The notes under the pieces were generated by a model. That model was not told where the DNA came from. It worked only from the letters and a program-made list of their open reading frames with translations, and made no database searches. A stretch of DNA of 64,000 bases. Source: Paractinoplanes brasiliensis (GTDB lineage: Bacteria; Actinomycetota; Actinomycetes; Mycobacteriales; Micromonosporaceae). The stretch covers positions 3,454,001 to 3,518,000 of the forward strand of contig NZ_SNWR01000001.1 in assembly GCF_004362215.1 (NCBI RefSeq), in the 5' to 3' direction. Below, piece by piece: positions 26,897 through 34,656 of this stretch. Every line of letters begins with the position of its first letter. The stretch's first letter is position 1. Position numbers and translations under genes: made by a program.

Positions 26897-28426
26897 TCAG
26901 ACGGGCGTGACGCCGTGGCGGCGCTTGGCGAAGAAGCGCTCCTTGCCGCGTGCGGCGCGGTAGCGGCGGATGAGTTCGTCGCGCAGGTCGCCCGGCTCGA
27001 CGACGGTGTCCACGACCAGCTCACTGGCCAGCCGCATGATGTCGATGTCCTGCTCGTACTCGGCGCGACGCTCGGCCACGAACGCGGCCCGCTCCTCGTC
27101 GTCGGCGATGGCGGCGATCTTGTTGGCGTAGACGGCGTTGACCGCGGCCTCGGCGCCCATCACCGCGATCTTGGCGGTGGGCAGCGCGATGGTGGCCTCG
27201 GGATCGAAGCTCGGACCGGCCATGGCATAGAGACCGGCCCCGTACGCCTTGCGCACCACCACACAGATCTTGGGCACCGTGGCTTCCGAGATCGCCGTGA
27301 TCATCTTGGCGCCGTGGCGGATGATGCCCTGTTTCTCGACCGCCGAGCCGACCATGAAGCCGGGCACGTCACAGAGGAAGAGCAGCGGGACGTTGAAGGC
27401 GTCGCAGAGCTGCACGAACCGGCTCGCCTTGTCGGCCGAGTCGCCGAAGAGCACGCCGCCCTTGAACATCGAGTTGTTGCCGACGACGCCCAGCACCTCG
27501 CCGTCGAGGCGGGCGAACCCGATCGTGAGCTCCTTGGCCCACAGCGCCTGGATCTCGAAGAACGACCCCTCGTCGACCAGGCCCTTGACGTATCGCCGCA
27601 TGTCGAAGGCTTGGCGCTCGCTGGCCGGGACCATCGCCCCCAGGTCGGCCCCCGATGAGCTCTTCGGCGTGGCCGTGGGCGGGTTCTGCTCCCAGTTCGA
27701 CGGCAGATAAGACAGATAAGCCCGTACGGTGTCGAGCGCGTCCTGCTCCGTCTTGCAGAGGAAATGGCCGACGCCGGACTCGGCGCAGTGCACACGCGCG
27801 CCGCCCATCGCCTCGAGCGTCGTCTTTTCGCCGGTGACCATCTCGACCATGCGGTCGGAGCCGAGATACATGCTCGCGTTACCGTCGACCATGGCGACGA
27901 TGTCGCAGAAGGCCGGTATGTACGCCCCGCCGGCCGCCGACGGGCCGAACAGCGCGCAGGCCTGCGGGATCGCGCCGGACGCCTTGACCTGGGTGTGGAA
28001 GATCTTGCCGGCGCCGCGGCGGCCCGGGAACAGGTCGACCTGGTCGGTGATGCGGGCGCCGGCCGAGTCGACCAGGTAGATCATCGGGACGCCGTACTGC
28101 ACCGCCCGCTCGATGATGCGGATGATCTTTTCCACCGTACGGGCGCCCCAGGAGCCCGCCTTGACCGTCGAGTCGTTCGCCATCAGGCAAACCTCACGGC
28201 CGTCGACCCGGGCAATCCCGGTGATCACGCCATCGGCCGGCAGCCCGTCGGCCAGGCTGTTGGCATAGAGCCCGTCCTCGACGAAGGAGCCCTCGTCGAC
28301 CAGCAACCCGATCCGTTCGCGGGCGAAGAGCTTGCCCTTCGCGGCATTGGCCGCATGGTAGCGCTCCGCGCCGCCGGCCAGCACCCGCTTGCGGACCTGC
28401 GCAAGCGCCTCGTCGTCGGTCGCCAC
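26897..28426 (-). CDS. acyl-CoA carboxylase carboxyltransferase (methylcrotonyl-type)
   Basis: This 509-residue carboxyltransferase beta-type subunit moves CO2 from biotin to an acyl-CoA, probably 3-methylcrotonyl-CoA given the neighbours. Both oxyanion loops appear as Gly-rich segments: SAAGGAYIPAFCD and the late PGFMVGSAVEKQGIIRHGAK; KAYGAGLYAMAG supports the family. GTG 28426 is chosen for its AAGGAGG ribosome site; longer starts lack one. Two TGAACG..CGTTCA-type palindromes lie 25-55 nt upstream and recur before the tetR gene. Partner genes for biotin carboxylase and HMG-CoA lyase are 4-7 kb upstream. Confidence 0.9.
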   Translation of the reverse strand: MATDDEALAQVRKRVLAGGAERYHAANAAKGKLFARERIGLLVDEGSFVEDGLYANSLADGLPADGVITGIARVDGREVCLMANDSTVKAGSWGARTVEKIIRIIERAVQYGVPMIYLVDSAGARITDQVDLFPGRRGAGKIFHTQVKASGAIPQACALFGPSAAGGAYIPAFCDIVAMVDGNASMYLGSDRMVEMVTGEKTTLEAMGGARVHCAESGVGHFLCKTEQDALDTVRAYLSYLPSNWEQNPPTATPKSSSGADLGAMVPASERQAFDMRRYVKGLVDEGSFFEIQALWAKELTIGFARLDGEVLGVVGNNSMFKGGVLFGDSADKASRFVQLCDAFNVPLLFLCDVPGFMVGSAVEKQGIIRHGAKMITAISEATVPKICVVVRKAYGAGLYAMAGPSFDPEATIALPTAKIAVMGAEAAVNAVYANKIAAIADDEERAAFVAERRAEYEQDIDIMRLASELVVDTVVEPGDLRDELIRRYRAARGKERFFAKRRHGVTPV

Positions 28427-28450
28427 GTCGCCTCCTTGCGAGGGTCGTCC

Positions 28451-28480
28451 TGAACGCTCGTTCAAGCTTAACGAGCGTTA
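28451..28480. promoter_or_regulatory. two tandem palindromic operator-like sites
   Basis: TGAACGCTCGTTCA (28451-28464) and TTAACGAGCGTTAG (28468/9-28481) share the arms T(G/T)AACG and CGTT(C/A)A, 17 bp centre to centre. Together they also form an inverted repeat AACGCTCGTT/AACGAGCGTT (28453-28462, 28470-28479). The same motif occurs at 34643-34656 before tetR, so a TetR dimer is the likely ligand (inference). Confidence 0.65.
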
Positions 28481-28512
28481 GGGTAGCCCATCGCCCAGCG
28501 GGCGGCAACGAC

Positions 28513-28549
28513 GAACGGGAGTCCCCGCCGGCTGCGGGAACTCCCGTTC
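28513..28549 (-). terminator. hairpin downstream of the chaplin-like gene
   Basis: The 16-nt arms (28513-28528, 28534-28549) pair with one mismatch around a 5-nt loop. A second hairpin, GGCGCCGTGG/CCACGGCGCC (28564-28573, 28590-28599), lies between it and the gene end at 28674. They separate the chaplin-like gene from the carboxyltransferase promoter. Confidence 0.65.
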
Positions 28550-28673
28550 TATTCACTGCTTCCGGCGCCGTGGAGGGGCACCGGTCAAACCACGGCGCCT
28601 CCTGGCACCGCTCGGGTCGCACCCGGGACCGGCGCGACCCGGTCTTTCGCTAACCCCCGTGGGAAAGCGGGCT

Positions 28674-30026
28674 TCAGCGCAGGGTGTTGAGCAGACCCAG
28701 GCTGCCGACGCCACCCAGGCTCTCGGTCAGGCCCGAGATCGGGGAAGCCTCGGTCGGCTCGCCACCACGGCCGCCCTTGGAGTTGCTGTCCGAACCAGCC
28801 GCGGCCGGCTTGGTGTAGCCGTCCGCCGCGGGCTCCTCGTCGTTGGTGTCGTCCTGGACGTCGCCGTAGCCATCGTTGGTCGCCGGCTTCTCGCCGCCGT
28901 CGCCCTTGTAGTCGTCGTCGTCGACGTCGCCGTTGTCGCCACCGAAGTCGTCGTCATCCTTGCCGGGGCCGTGGCCGTGACCCGGGCGGCCGCAGTCGCG
29001 GTCCCAGCCGTGGCCCGGGCGGTCGCAGTCGCGGTCACGGTCCCAGCCGTGGCCGCCGAAGTGATCGTCGTCGTTCAGGCAGGCCGCGGCCGAGTGCGCC
29101 GCGCCCAGGATGCCGAGCGAGTTGCCGCAGACGTTGATCGGAACGCTGATCGGCACGGCGACCTGGGTGCCGTTCAGGATGCCGTTGTTGGCGCCGGTCG
29201 CCTGCACGAAGTCGTTGCCGTGGGCCGACTCGTTGCGGGAGATCGCCCGGCTGTGCGCAGCGCCGAGGACGGCGGCCGAGTTGCCCGACAGGTTGATCGG
29301 CAGGCTGATCGGCGCGTACAGCTGGGTGCCGTTCAGGATCCCGTTGTTGACGCCGGTCGCCTGGACAGCGCCGCGGCCACCGCGGTGACCCTGCACGCTC
29401 TCCTTCTTGCCCCACTTGCCACCGTGGTGGAAGTGCCGGGAGCCGCGCACGTCGTTCGAGCAGATCGCCTGGGAGTGGGCGCCGCCGAGGATGGCGAGCG
29501 AGTTGCCGCAGACGTTGATCGGGACATCGATCGGCGCGTAGATCTGCGTGCCGTTCGCGATGCCGTTGTTGGCACCGGTGACCTGGGCATCGCCCCAGCC
29601 GTGCTCGGTCGTGCGCTTGCTCTCGGCCTTGCGGCCGTTGACCGCGACGCCGGAGGCGCTGGCGTGGCCGAGCACCGCGGCCGAGTTGCCGGCCACGTTG
29701 ACCGGAACACTGACCGGCAGGTACGCCTGGGTGCCGTTCGCGATGCCGTTGTTGACCCCGGTCACCTGGGCGTCGCCCCGGCGGCCGCTCTCGGTGGTGC
29801 GGTTGATGCCCACACCCTGCGCGTCGGCCACGCCGAGGATGCCCAGCGAGTTGCCGACGACGTTGATCGGGACGCGGACCGGCACGGCGATCTGGGTGCC
29901 GTTCAGGATGCCGTTGTTGGCTCCGGTGACCTGCTTGCTGTCGGCCTGCGCGGCGGCCGGGGCGAACAGCAGGGCGCCGGCGGCCAGGACGCCGACACTC
30001 AGAGTCTTGCGAACCCAAGTCTTCAT
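28674..30026 (-). CDS. secreted protein with five chaplin-like repeats
   Basis: This is a 450-residue secreted protein. The signal peptide is MKTWVRKTLSVGVLAAGALL with AQA cleavage near residue 28. Five repeats start at about residues 32, 87, 147, 221 and 274. Each has NNGI(L/A)NGTQ, (V/A)P(V/I)xVP(I/V)N, GNSxxxLG and a short tail. This resembles the chaplin core (VPVNVCGNxVxVxGLLN), the amyloid-forming surface unit of aerial hyphae. Only repeats 3 and 5 keep the chaplin Cys pair (173/189 and 300/316). The C-terminal 130 residues are Asp/Gly-rich and acidic with extra Cys/His, ending LGGVGSLGLLNTLR. There is no sorting motif or membrane anchor. ATG 30026 is preferred over an upstream TTG. A hydrophobic sporangium or hypha coat role is inferred. 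Confidence 0.85.
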   Translation of the reverse strand: MKTWVRKTLSVGVLAAGALLFAPAAAQADSKQVTGANNGILNGTQIAVPVRVPINVVGNSLGILGVADAQGVGINRTTESGRRGDAQVTGVNNGIANGTQAYLPVSVPVNVAGNSAAVLGHASASGVAVNGRKAESKRTTEHGWGDAQVTGANNGIANGTQIYAPIDVPINVCGNSLAILGGAHSQAICSNDVRGSRHFHHGGKWGKKESVQGHRGGRGAVQATGVNNGILNGTQLYAPISLPINLSGNSAAVLGAAHSRAISRNESAHGNDFVQATGANNGILNGTQVAVPISVPINVCGNSLGILGAAHSAAACLNDDDHFGGHGWDRDRDCDRPGHGWDRDCGRPGHGHGPGKDDDDFGGDNGDVDDDDYKGDGGEKPATNDGYGDVQDDTNDEEPAADGYTKPAAAGSDSNSKGGRGGEPTEASPISGLTESLGGVGSLGLLNTLR

Positions 30027-30047
30027 GAGAAAAGAAATGCCTTTCAA

Positions 30048-30316
30048 TAATGTTTCGGCAGTGGTGTGGCTTATTCAGTTGGCAGGTGTTCCGGAACTGC
30101 ATTCGGGCGCAGCGGCGCCCTGGCGCGATGTGTTTCTGCCCTGACCCGCTTGCCGATGTGCGCCCCACTGGCGCTTCGGTGCGATGCGTGTGATTCAGGC
30201 GTGGTTGATTCGCCGCTCGTTCGCGAGCGGTTCAGGAATCGTGGCCGGAACGCGGACACAGAAGCCGGTGCCGGGCCGGTTGACCGGCGGTCGGGCGGAC
30301 CACCGGACGCCATCAC
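30048..30316. other. 269-nt gap upstream of the chaplin-like gene
   Basis: No gene is seen. The promoter of the chaplin-like gene should lie here. GTTCCGGAAC (30088-30097) is a perfect 10-bp palindrome about 62 nt before its start; on the minus strand it gives GGAAC, reminiscent of ECF-sigma -35 elements, but no matching -10 is certain. Confidence 0.4.
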
Positions 30317-31375
30317 TCAGTCAGGTGAGACGGTCGGCGCCTCGGCGTCGTGCCGCCGGGCCTCGACGTCGGACGCGATCGCAGCCGCATGGCTCGCCAT
30401 GGTGCTGCTCGCGATCGCAGCCGGCAGGAAGGCCGCGGAGCCACCTTCCGTCGGAGTCCCCGACCAGCTGGTCGGGGTGCCGCTGACGTCCCCGAGGTGC
30501 AGCCGCAGAGGTGCGGCCGGTCCGTCGTTCCCGGGGGTGCTGCCCTTCGCCTCCGTCGCCGGCGCCGCGCTGACCGCGTGAGCGGTGCGGTGGTGCCGGT
30601 GGGCGGACGGTGCGGAGGAGGCCTTGCCGCGCTTGACCGCGGTCACGGCGTGGTGACCTGCGGCTGGAGCGGGCCGGGCCTGACGGATCGGTGCTCGGCT
30701 CGGCTGCTCCTGCTGCGGCTCGCGTGGGAGGGCCGATTGGTCCTCGTGGTCCCGCGGAGCAGCGGCCGGCTCGTCCGCCGCGTGCTGCGGCGTCTCTTCC
30801 CCAGCCGGGAGCTCTGAGCTTTGCTGGTCGGAACTGTGCTGGTCGGACGCCGTTTCGCCGGTGAGGCGGAGTGGAGCGTCGACCTCCGCCGGAATCGTGT
30901 CGGCGCCGGGCCAGGCGTCGTCCACAATGGTCCGGGGGGTGTCGTGGGCGTCGTCGCGCGTCCGGACCGGGTGGGCCAGGGCCTGCCGGGGGACGTCGAG
31001 GATGTCGGCCACGACATGGCGATCGTGGTGCGCCGGCCGGGTGTTCTCCAGCGGCTGGACGGCCGCCTGCAGGAGACCGGTGACCGGCGAGGTGACGTCG
31101 GTGCCCGTCACGGAGCCGAGCAACGAGCCGTCCGGCCCGTCGGCACGGTCCGCGGCCTGGGCCGCGGCGCCGGTGAGCAGCCAGGCCGCACCGGCCAGGC
31201 CGCCGACGACGAGCACACGCAGGCCCCATCGGGCTCCGGTGTGTTGTGCACGGTTCCCCGGCCACCGCTCCGCCTCCTGGATGTGAGGCGGCAAGGGTGT
31301 GGGGTCGCCGTCAGGCGGAGCCGACAGCGACGGGTACGCCACGCGCGATGCGCGTCCGGCCCCCAGTCCCGTCAT
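30317..31375 (-). CDS. secreted or membrane-anchored Ala/His/Pro-rich protein
   Basis: This is a 352-residue protein of unknown function. About 48 polar residues precede a hydrophobic segment (WGLRVLVVGGLAGAAWLLTG, near 50-70) ending in AAAQAAD, which looks like a signal sequence with a long N-region or a signal anchor. The mature part has SLLGSVTGTDVTSPVTGLLQAAVQPL, then a long Pro/Glu/Ser/His-rich stretch, then a conserved-looking end (LRLHLGDVSGTPTSWSGTPTEGG). ATG 31375 has GAGGGG 9 nt upstream. It directly precedes the chaplin-like gene in the same direction, so both may serve the cell surface. A role in surface layers is inference from context. Confidence 0.7.
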   Translation of the reverse strand: MTGLGAGRASRVAYPSLSAPPDGDPTPLPPHIQEAERWPGNRAQHTGARWGLRVLVVGGLAGAAWLLTGAAAQAADRADGPDGSLLGSVTGTDVTSPVTGLLQAAVQPLENTRPAHHDRHVVADILDVPRQALAHPVRTRDDAHDTPRTIVDDAWPGADTIPAEVDAPLRLTGETASDQHSSDQQSSELPAGEETPQHAADEPAAAPRDHEDQSALPREPQQEQPSRAPIRQARPAPAAGHHAVTAVKRGKASSAPSAHRHHRTAHAVSAAPATEAKGSTPGNDGPAAPLRLHLGDVSGTPTSWSGTPTEGGSAAFLPAAIASSTMASHAAAIASDVEARRHDAEAPTVSPD

Positions 31376-31539
31376 GGATCCGCCCCTCGTCGTTTCGGCT
31401 GAACCGATGGCCGCATTCCTTCGCCGGGTGGTGTTTCTGTGAACCGGCGATATCGGCCACTCGATATTGGTAACGAAACGACGGGGAGCGGGTCACGCGG
31501 CCAAATAGGAAAAATGATCGCGGGTCGGTGCGCGAGAAA

Positions 31540-32424
31540 TCACACCAGCCTGGTTCGCGGCCCCGCTCGCAGGACACCCGACGGAAGGGTGCGGCCCAGC
31601 AGCTTCTCGGCTGTTTCGGCCGTGCTGATCAGACGATCGAGATCGATTCCGGTGCCGATGCCCATGTCGTGCAGCATGTGGACAACCTCCTCGGTCGCCA
31701 CGTTGCCCGAGGCGCCCGGGGCGTACGGGCAGCCGCCGATCCCGCCGACACTGGCGTCGAACTCGGTGATTCCCAGCTCGAGAGCGGTCAGGATGTTGGC
31801 CAGACCCGTGCCCCTGGTGTTGTGGAAGTGCAGCAGGTCCGGGCGTACGGCGGACAAAAGGTCACGGACCCGGCGCGGCGTGGCCATGCCGGTCGTGTCA
31901 CCGAAAGCGATGCGGTCGGCGCCGTCACCGCGCACCCGGGCCACGAGACCCGCCACCCGATCGGGGTCGATGTCACCCTCGAACGGGCACCCGAAACTGG
32001 TCGCGACGATCACCTCGACCGTCGCGCCGGCCTCGTGGATCAGCGGGATGAGCGAGGCGATGTCGTCGAGCGACTCGTCGGTCGAGCGGTTCAAATTGCG
32101 CCGGTTGTGAGTGTCCGATGCGGACACCACCACCTCGATCTCACGGAAACCCGCGGCCAGGGCCCGCTGCGCGCCCCGAGTGTTGGGTATCAGCGCCGAA
32201 TAGCGGATGTCCGGGTGACGATTGACCCGGGCCCACACCTCGTCGGCGTCGGCCATCTGCGGGATCGCCCGGGGATGCACGAACGAGACAGCCTCGATCC
32301 GTCGTACGCCGGTCTCGCTCAGCTCGTTGATCAGCCGAACCTTCGCGTCGGTCGGGACGGGTTCCTCGTTCTGCAGGCCGTCGCGGGGCGCCACCTCGCG
32401 AATGCTCACTCTCACGTCCGTCAC
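31540..32424 (-). CDS. hmgL: hydroxymethylglutaryl-CoA lyase
   Basis: This 294-residue TIM-barrel lyase splits HMG-CoA into acetyl-CoA and acetoacetate, the last step of leucine breakdown. Metal and catalytic residues are visible in EVAPRDGLQNE (Arg-Asp), HFHNTRGTG (His-x-His) and GGIGGCPYAPGASGN (catalytic Cys loop). The length matches the family. GTG 32424 overlaps the biotin carboxylase stop by 4 nt (GTGA), so the two are translationally coupled. A gene for methylglutaconyl-CoA hydratase, the step between carboxylase and lyase, is not in the window. Confidence 0.95.
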   Translation of the reverse strand: MTDVRVSIREVAPRDGLQNEEPVPTDAKVRLINELSETGVRRIEAVSFVHPRAIPQMADADEVWARVNRHPDIRYSALIPNTRGAQRALAAGFREIEVVVSASDTHNRRNLNRSTDESLDDIASLIPLIHEAGATVEVIVATSFGCPFEGDIDPDRVAGLVARVRGDGADRIAFGDTTGMATPRRVRDLLSAVRPDLLHFHNTRGTGLANILTALELGITEFDASVGGIGGCPYAPGASGNVATEEVVHMLHDMGIGTGIDLDRLISTAETAEKLLGRTLPSGVLRAGPRTRLV

Positions 32425-33749
32425 CTCATCCGGGAGACGATGCCGGTGTCGTAGTCGCCCGACAGGAACTCGTCGTTCTCGAGCAACTCGGCGAAGAAGG
32501 GCAGATTGTTCTTGGGGCCGGCGATCCGGAACTCGGCCACGGCGGCGCGGGCCCGCGCGATCGCCTCGTCACGGTCGGCGCCGAAGACGATCAGTTTGGC
32601 CATCAGCGAGTCGTAGGACATGCCGACCGTTGTGCCCTCGGCGTAGCCGGAGTCGACCCTGATGTGCTCGCCGACGGGCTCGACCCAGGTGGTGACCTTG
32701 CCGGGGCCGGGCAGGAAGCGTTTCGGATCCTCGGCGTTGACCCGCAGCTCGATCGCGTGACCGCTGGTGGCGGTGTTGATCGTGGGCTCGAGCCCGGAGG
32801 CGATGAGCAGCTGCTGCTCGACCAGGTCGATGCCGTGGATGAGCTCGGTGATCGGGTGCTCCACCTGCAGGCGGGTGTTCATCTCGAGGAAGAAGAACTC
32901 GCCGGAGGCCGGGTCGAGCAGGCACTCGACGGTGCCGGCGTTGCGATACCCGACCGCCTCGCCGGCCTTGACCGCGGCCGCCAGGAAGCGTTCGCGCAGC
33001 TCGGGACCGACGGCGGGACTCGGCGCCTCCTCCACCAGCTTCTGGTTGCGGCGCTGCACGGAGCACTCGCGCTCGGACAGCGCGATCACCCGGCCGTCGG
33101 CGAGGCCGAGGATCTGCACCTCGACGTGGCGTACGCGGGGGAAGTAGCGCTCGATCAGCACATCGCCGCTGCCGAACATCCGCTCGGCGAACGTCCGCAC
33201 CTTTTCCAGCTCACGGCGCAGCGCGTCCTCGTCGTGCGCGACCGCCATACCCATGCCGCCGCCGCCCGCGGCCGCCTTGACCATCACCGGGTAGCCGATC
33301 TTCGTGGCCGCGTCGACGGCCGCGCCCTCGGTGGCGACCGGCTCCCGCGTGCCGGGAGCGACCGGAACCCCGGCCGCGGCCATCAGGTTCCGCGCGTTGA
33401 TCTTGTCGCCCATCGCCTCGATCGCGTCGGGGCTCGGGCCGACCCAGATCAGGCCGTTCTGCTCGACCATGCGGGCAAAACCGGCATTTTCGCTCAGGAA
33501 TCCGTAGCCGGGATGGATGGCCTGGGCGCCGGTTCGCTTGGCGGCGGCCAGGATCGCCTCGGTGTTGCGGTAGCTCTGGGCCGGGTTGGCCGGGCCGACG
33601 CAGACCGCCTCGTCGGCCTCCAGCACGAACGGCATGCCCTCGTCGGCGTCGGAATGGACCGCGATCGTGCGGATGCCGAGCCGTCGTGCGGTCCGGATGA
33701 TCCGGCGGGCGATCTCCCCCCGGTTGGCGATGAGCAGCGAGTCGATCAT
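32421..33749 (-). CDS. acyl-CoA carboxylase biotin carboxylase subunit, no biotin-carrier domain
   Basis: This is a 442-residue ATP-grasp biotin carboxylase that carboxylates protein-bound biotin. The N-domain starts MIDSLLIANRGEIARRIIRTAR. The Gly-rich loop (KAAAGGGGMGMAV), the catalytic block (EMNTRLQVEHPITELIHGIDLV) and the C-lobe are complete. It stops right after the biotin carboxylase fold (SGDYDTGIVSRMR). Actinobacterial alpha subunits usually continue for about 150-220 residues to a biotinyl domain with MKM. None is present here or elsewhere in the window, so carrier protein must come from another locus or the enzyme is partnered differently. ATG 33749 has GAGAAGG upstream; the frame extends to 34181 but that part overlaps tetR and is not conserved. 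Confidence 0.9.
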   Translation of the reverse strand: MIDSLLIANRGEIARRIIRTARRLGIRTIAVHSDADEGMPFVLEADEAVCVGPANPAQSYRNTEAILAAAKRTGAQAIHPGYGFLSENAGFARMVEQNGLIWVGPSPDAIEAMGDKINARNLMAAAGVPVAPGTREPVATEGAAVDAATKIGYPVMVKAAAGGGGMGMAVAHDEDALRRELEKVRTFAERMFGSGDVLIERYFPRVRHVEVQILGLADGRVIALSERECSVQRRNQKLVEEAPSPAVGPELRERFLAAAVKAGEAVGYRNAGTVECLLDPASGEFFFLEMNTRLQVEHPITELIHGIDLVEQQLLIASGLEPTINTATSGHAIELRVNAEDPKRFLPGPGKVTTWVEPVGEHIRVDSGYAEGTTVGMSYDSLMAKLIVFGADRDEAIARARAAVAEFRIAGPKNNLPFFAELLENDEFLSGDYDTGIVSRMR

Positions 33750-34003
33750 CGTTGACCTTCTCTTCTCTTTGGTTGTTCGCCCTTGTGGGGCGCCTTCGAC
33801 CTCGTTACCGCCCGATCGGGCGGCCTGGGTGGCCTTGTTGACCGCTGTCGACGGGCCACGATCGTGGCCGTTCCACTGCCGTTCTTCGTCACCGCCTGCG
33901 CCCCGTGCCGCACGCCCGGTTCCCTTGCCGTCGTTCTCCGCCCGGCCCGCGCCTGCCGTCGTTCTCCGCCCGGTCTGCGCCGTTTGCCGGTCGGTGAATC
34001 CCG
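33750..34003. other. 254-nt gap with a 20-bp direct repeat
   Basis: No gene is seen between tetR and the biotin carboxylase gene. A 20-bp sequence (33926-33945) recurs exactly at 33954-33973, 28 bp on. No palindrome of the 28451/34643 type is visible here. Confidence 0.5.
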
Positions 34004-34609
34004 TTATCGCCCGGTCAGGGCGTGGATCGTGGCTTCGCGCAGCAGGGCCGCGCGGCGGCGGCGGTCGACCTCGCCGCCGAGGAAGGGCGTCGAGTTCATC
34101 AGGCCGAACGCCGAGTGGGCGAGCACCCGGGCCTCGGCCGCCTCGAGCTCGGGGCGCAGGGTGGCCAGCACACCCACCCACTCCTCGACATAGAGGCGCT
34201 GCAGCCGGCGGATCTGGCGACGCGGCTCCTCGGGCAGGCGGTCGAGCTCGTGCAGGTGCAGGGCGATGACGGCCGGGTTGTTCAGCGCGAACTCCACGTG
34301 GAAGTCGATCAGGTCGGCCAGCGCGGCGCTCGCGTCCCCGGGATGTTTGGCCACCCGCGCCTCGCCACCGTGCAGCAGGCTCTCGCTCACCGGTATCAGG
34401 GCGGCGACCAGCATCGCTTCCTTGCCGGCGAAGTGGTGATAGAGCGCCGGCCCGGTCACGCCGGCCGCGGAGCCGATATCGTCCATCGAGACACCGTGAT
34501 AGCCACGGGCCGCGAAGAGTCCGACCGCGATCTCGAGGATCTCGTCGCGGCGCGACCGTCGCCGGGGGGCGGGCGGGCCCGGGCGCTGCTGCTGATCAAC
34601 CGTTGTCAC
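34004..34609 (-). CDS. TetR family transcriptional regulator
   Basis: This is a 201-residue repressor. The N-terminal HTH (about 20-65: RRDEILEIAVGLFAARGYHGVSMDDIGSAAGVTGPALYHHFAGKEAML) is a textbook TetR domain; the rest is an all-helical ligand pocket. It lies in front of the biotin carboxylase/HMG-CoA lyase pair on the same strand. Start GTG 34609 has no good ribosome site. A palindrome (TTAACG-N2-CGTTCA, 34643-34656) is 34 nt upstream and matches two sites in front of the carboxyltransferase gene, so it probably controls itself and the acyl-CoA cluster, with an acyl-CoA as likely inducer (inference). Confidence 0.9.
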   Translation of the reverse strand: MTTVDQQQRPGPPAPRRRSRRDEILEIAVGLFAARGYHGVSMDDIGSAAGVTGPALYHHFAGKEAMLVAALIPVSESLLHGGEARVAKHPGDASAALADLIDFHVEFALNNPAVIALHLHELDRLPEEPRRQIRRLQRLYVEEWVGVLATLRPELEAAEARVLAHSAFGLMNSTPFLGGEVDRRRRAALLREATIHALTGR

Positions 34610-34642
34610 GTGGTCACTTTAACCCGCTGTCAACCCCAGGAC

Positions 34643-34656
34643 TTAACGGACGTTCA
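34643..34656. promoter_or_regulatory. operator-like palindrome upstream of tetR
   Basis: TTAACGGACGTTCA has inverted arms TTAACG/CGTTCA and matches the sites at 28451-28481. It overlaps the stop codon of the TPR gene and sits 34 nt before the tetR start. Confidence 0.6.

Noticed and set aside
32421..34181. Biotin carboxylase with 140 extra N-terminal residues
   Set aside because: The extension overlaps tetR on the same strand and has no conserved sequence; MIDSLLIANRGE is the family start.
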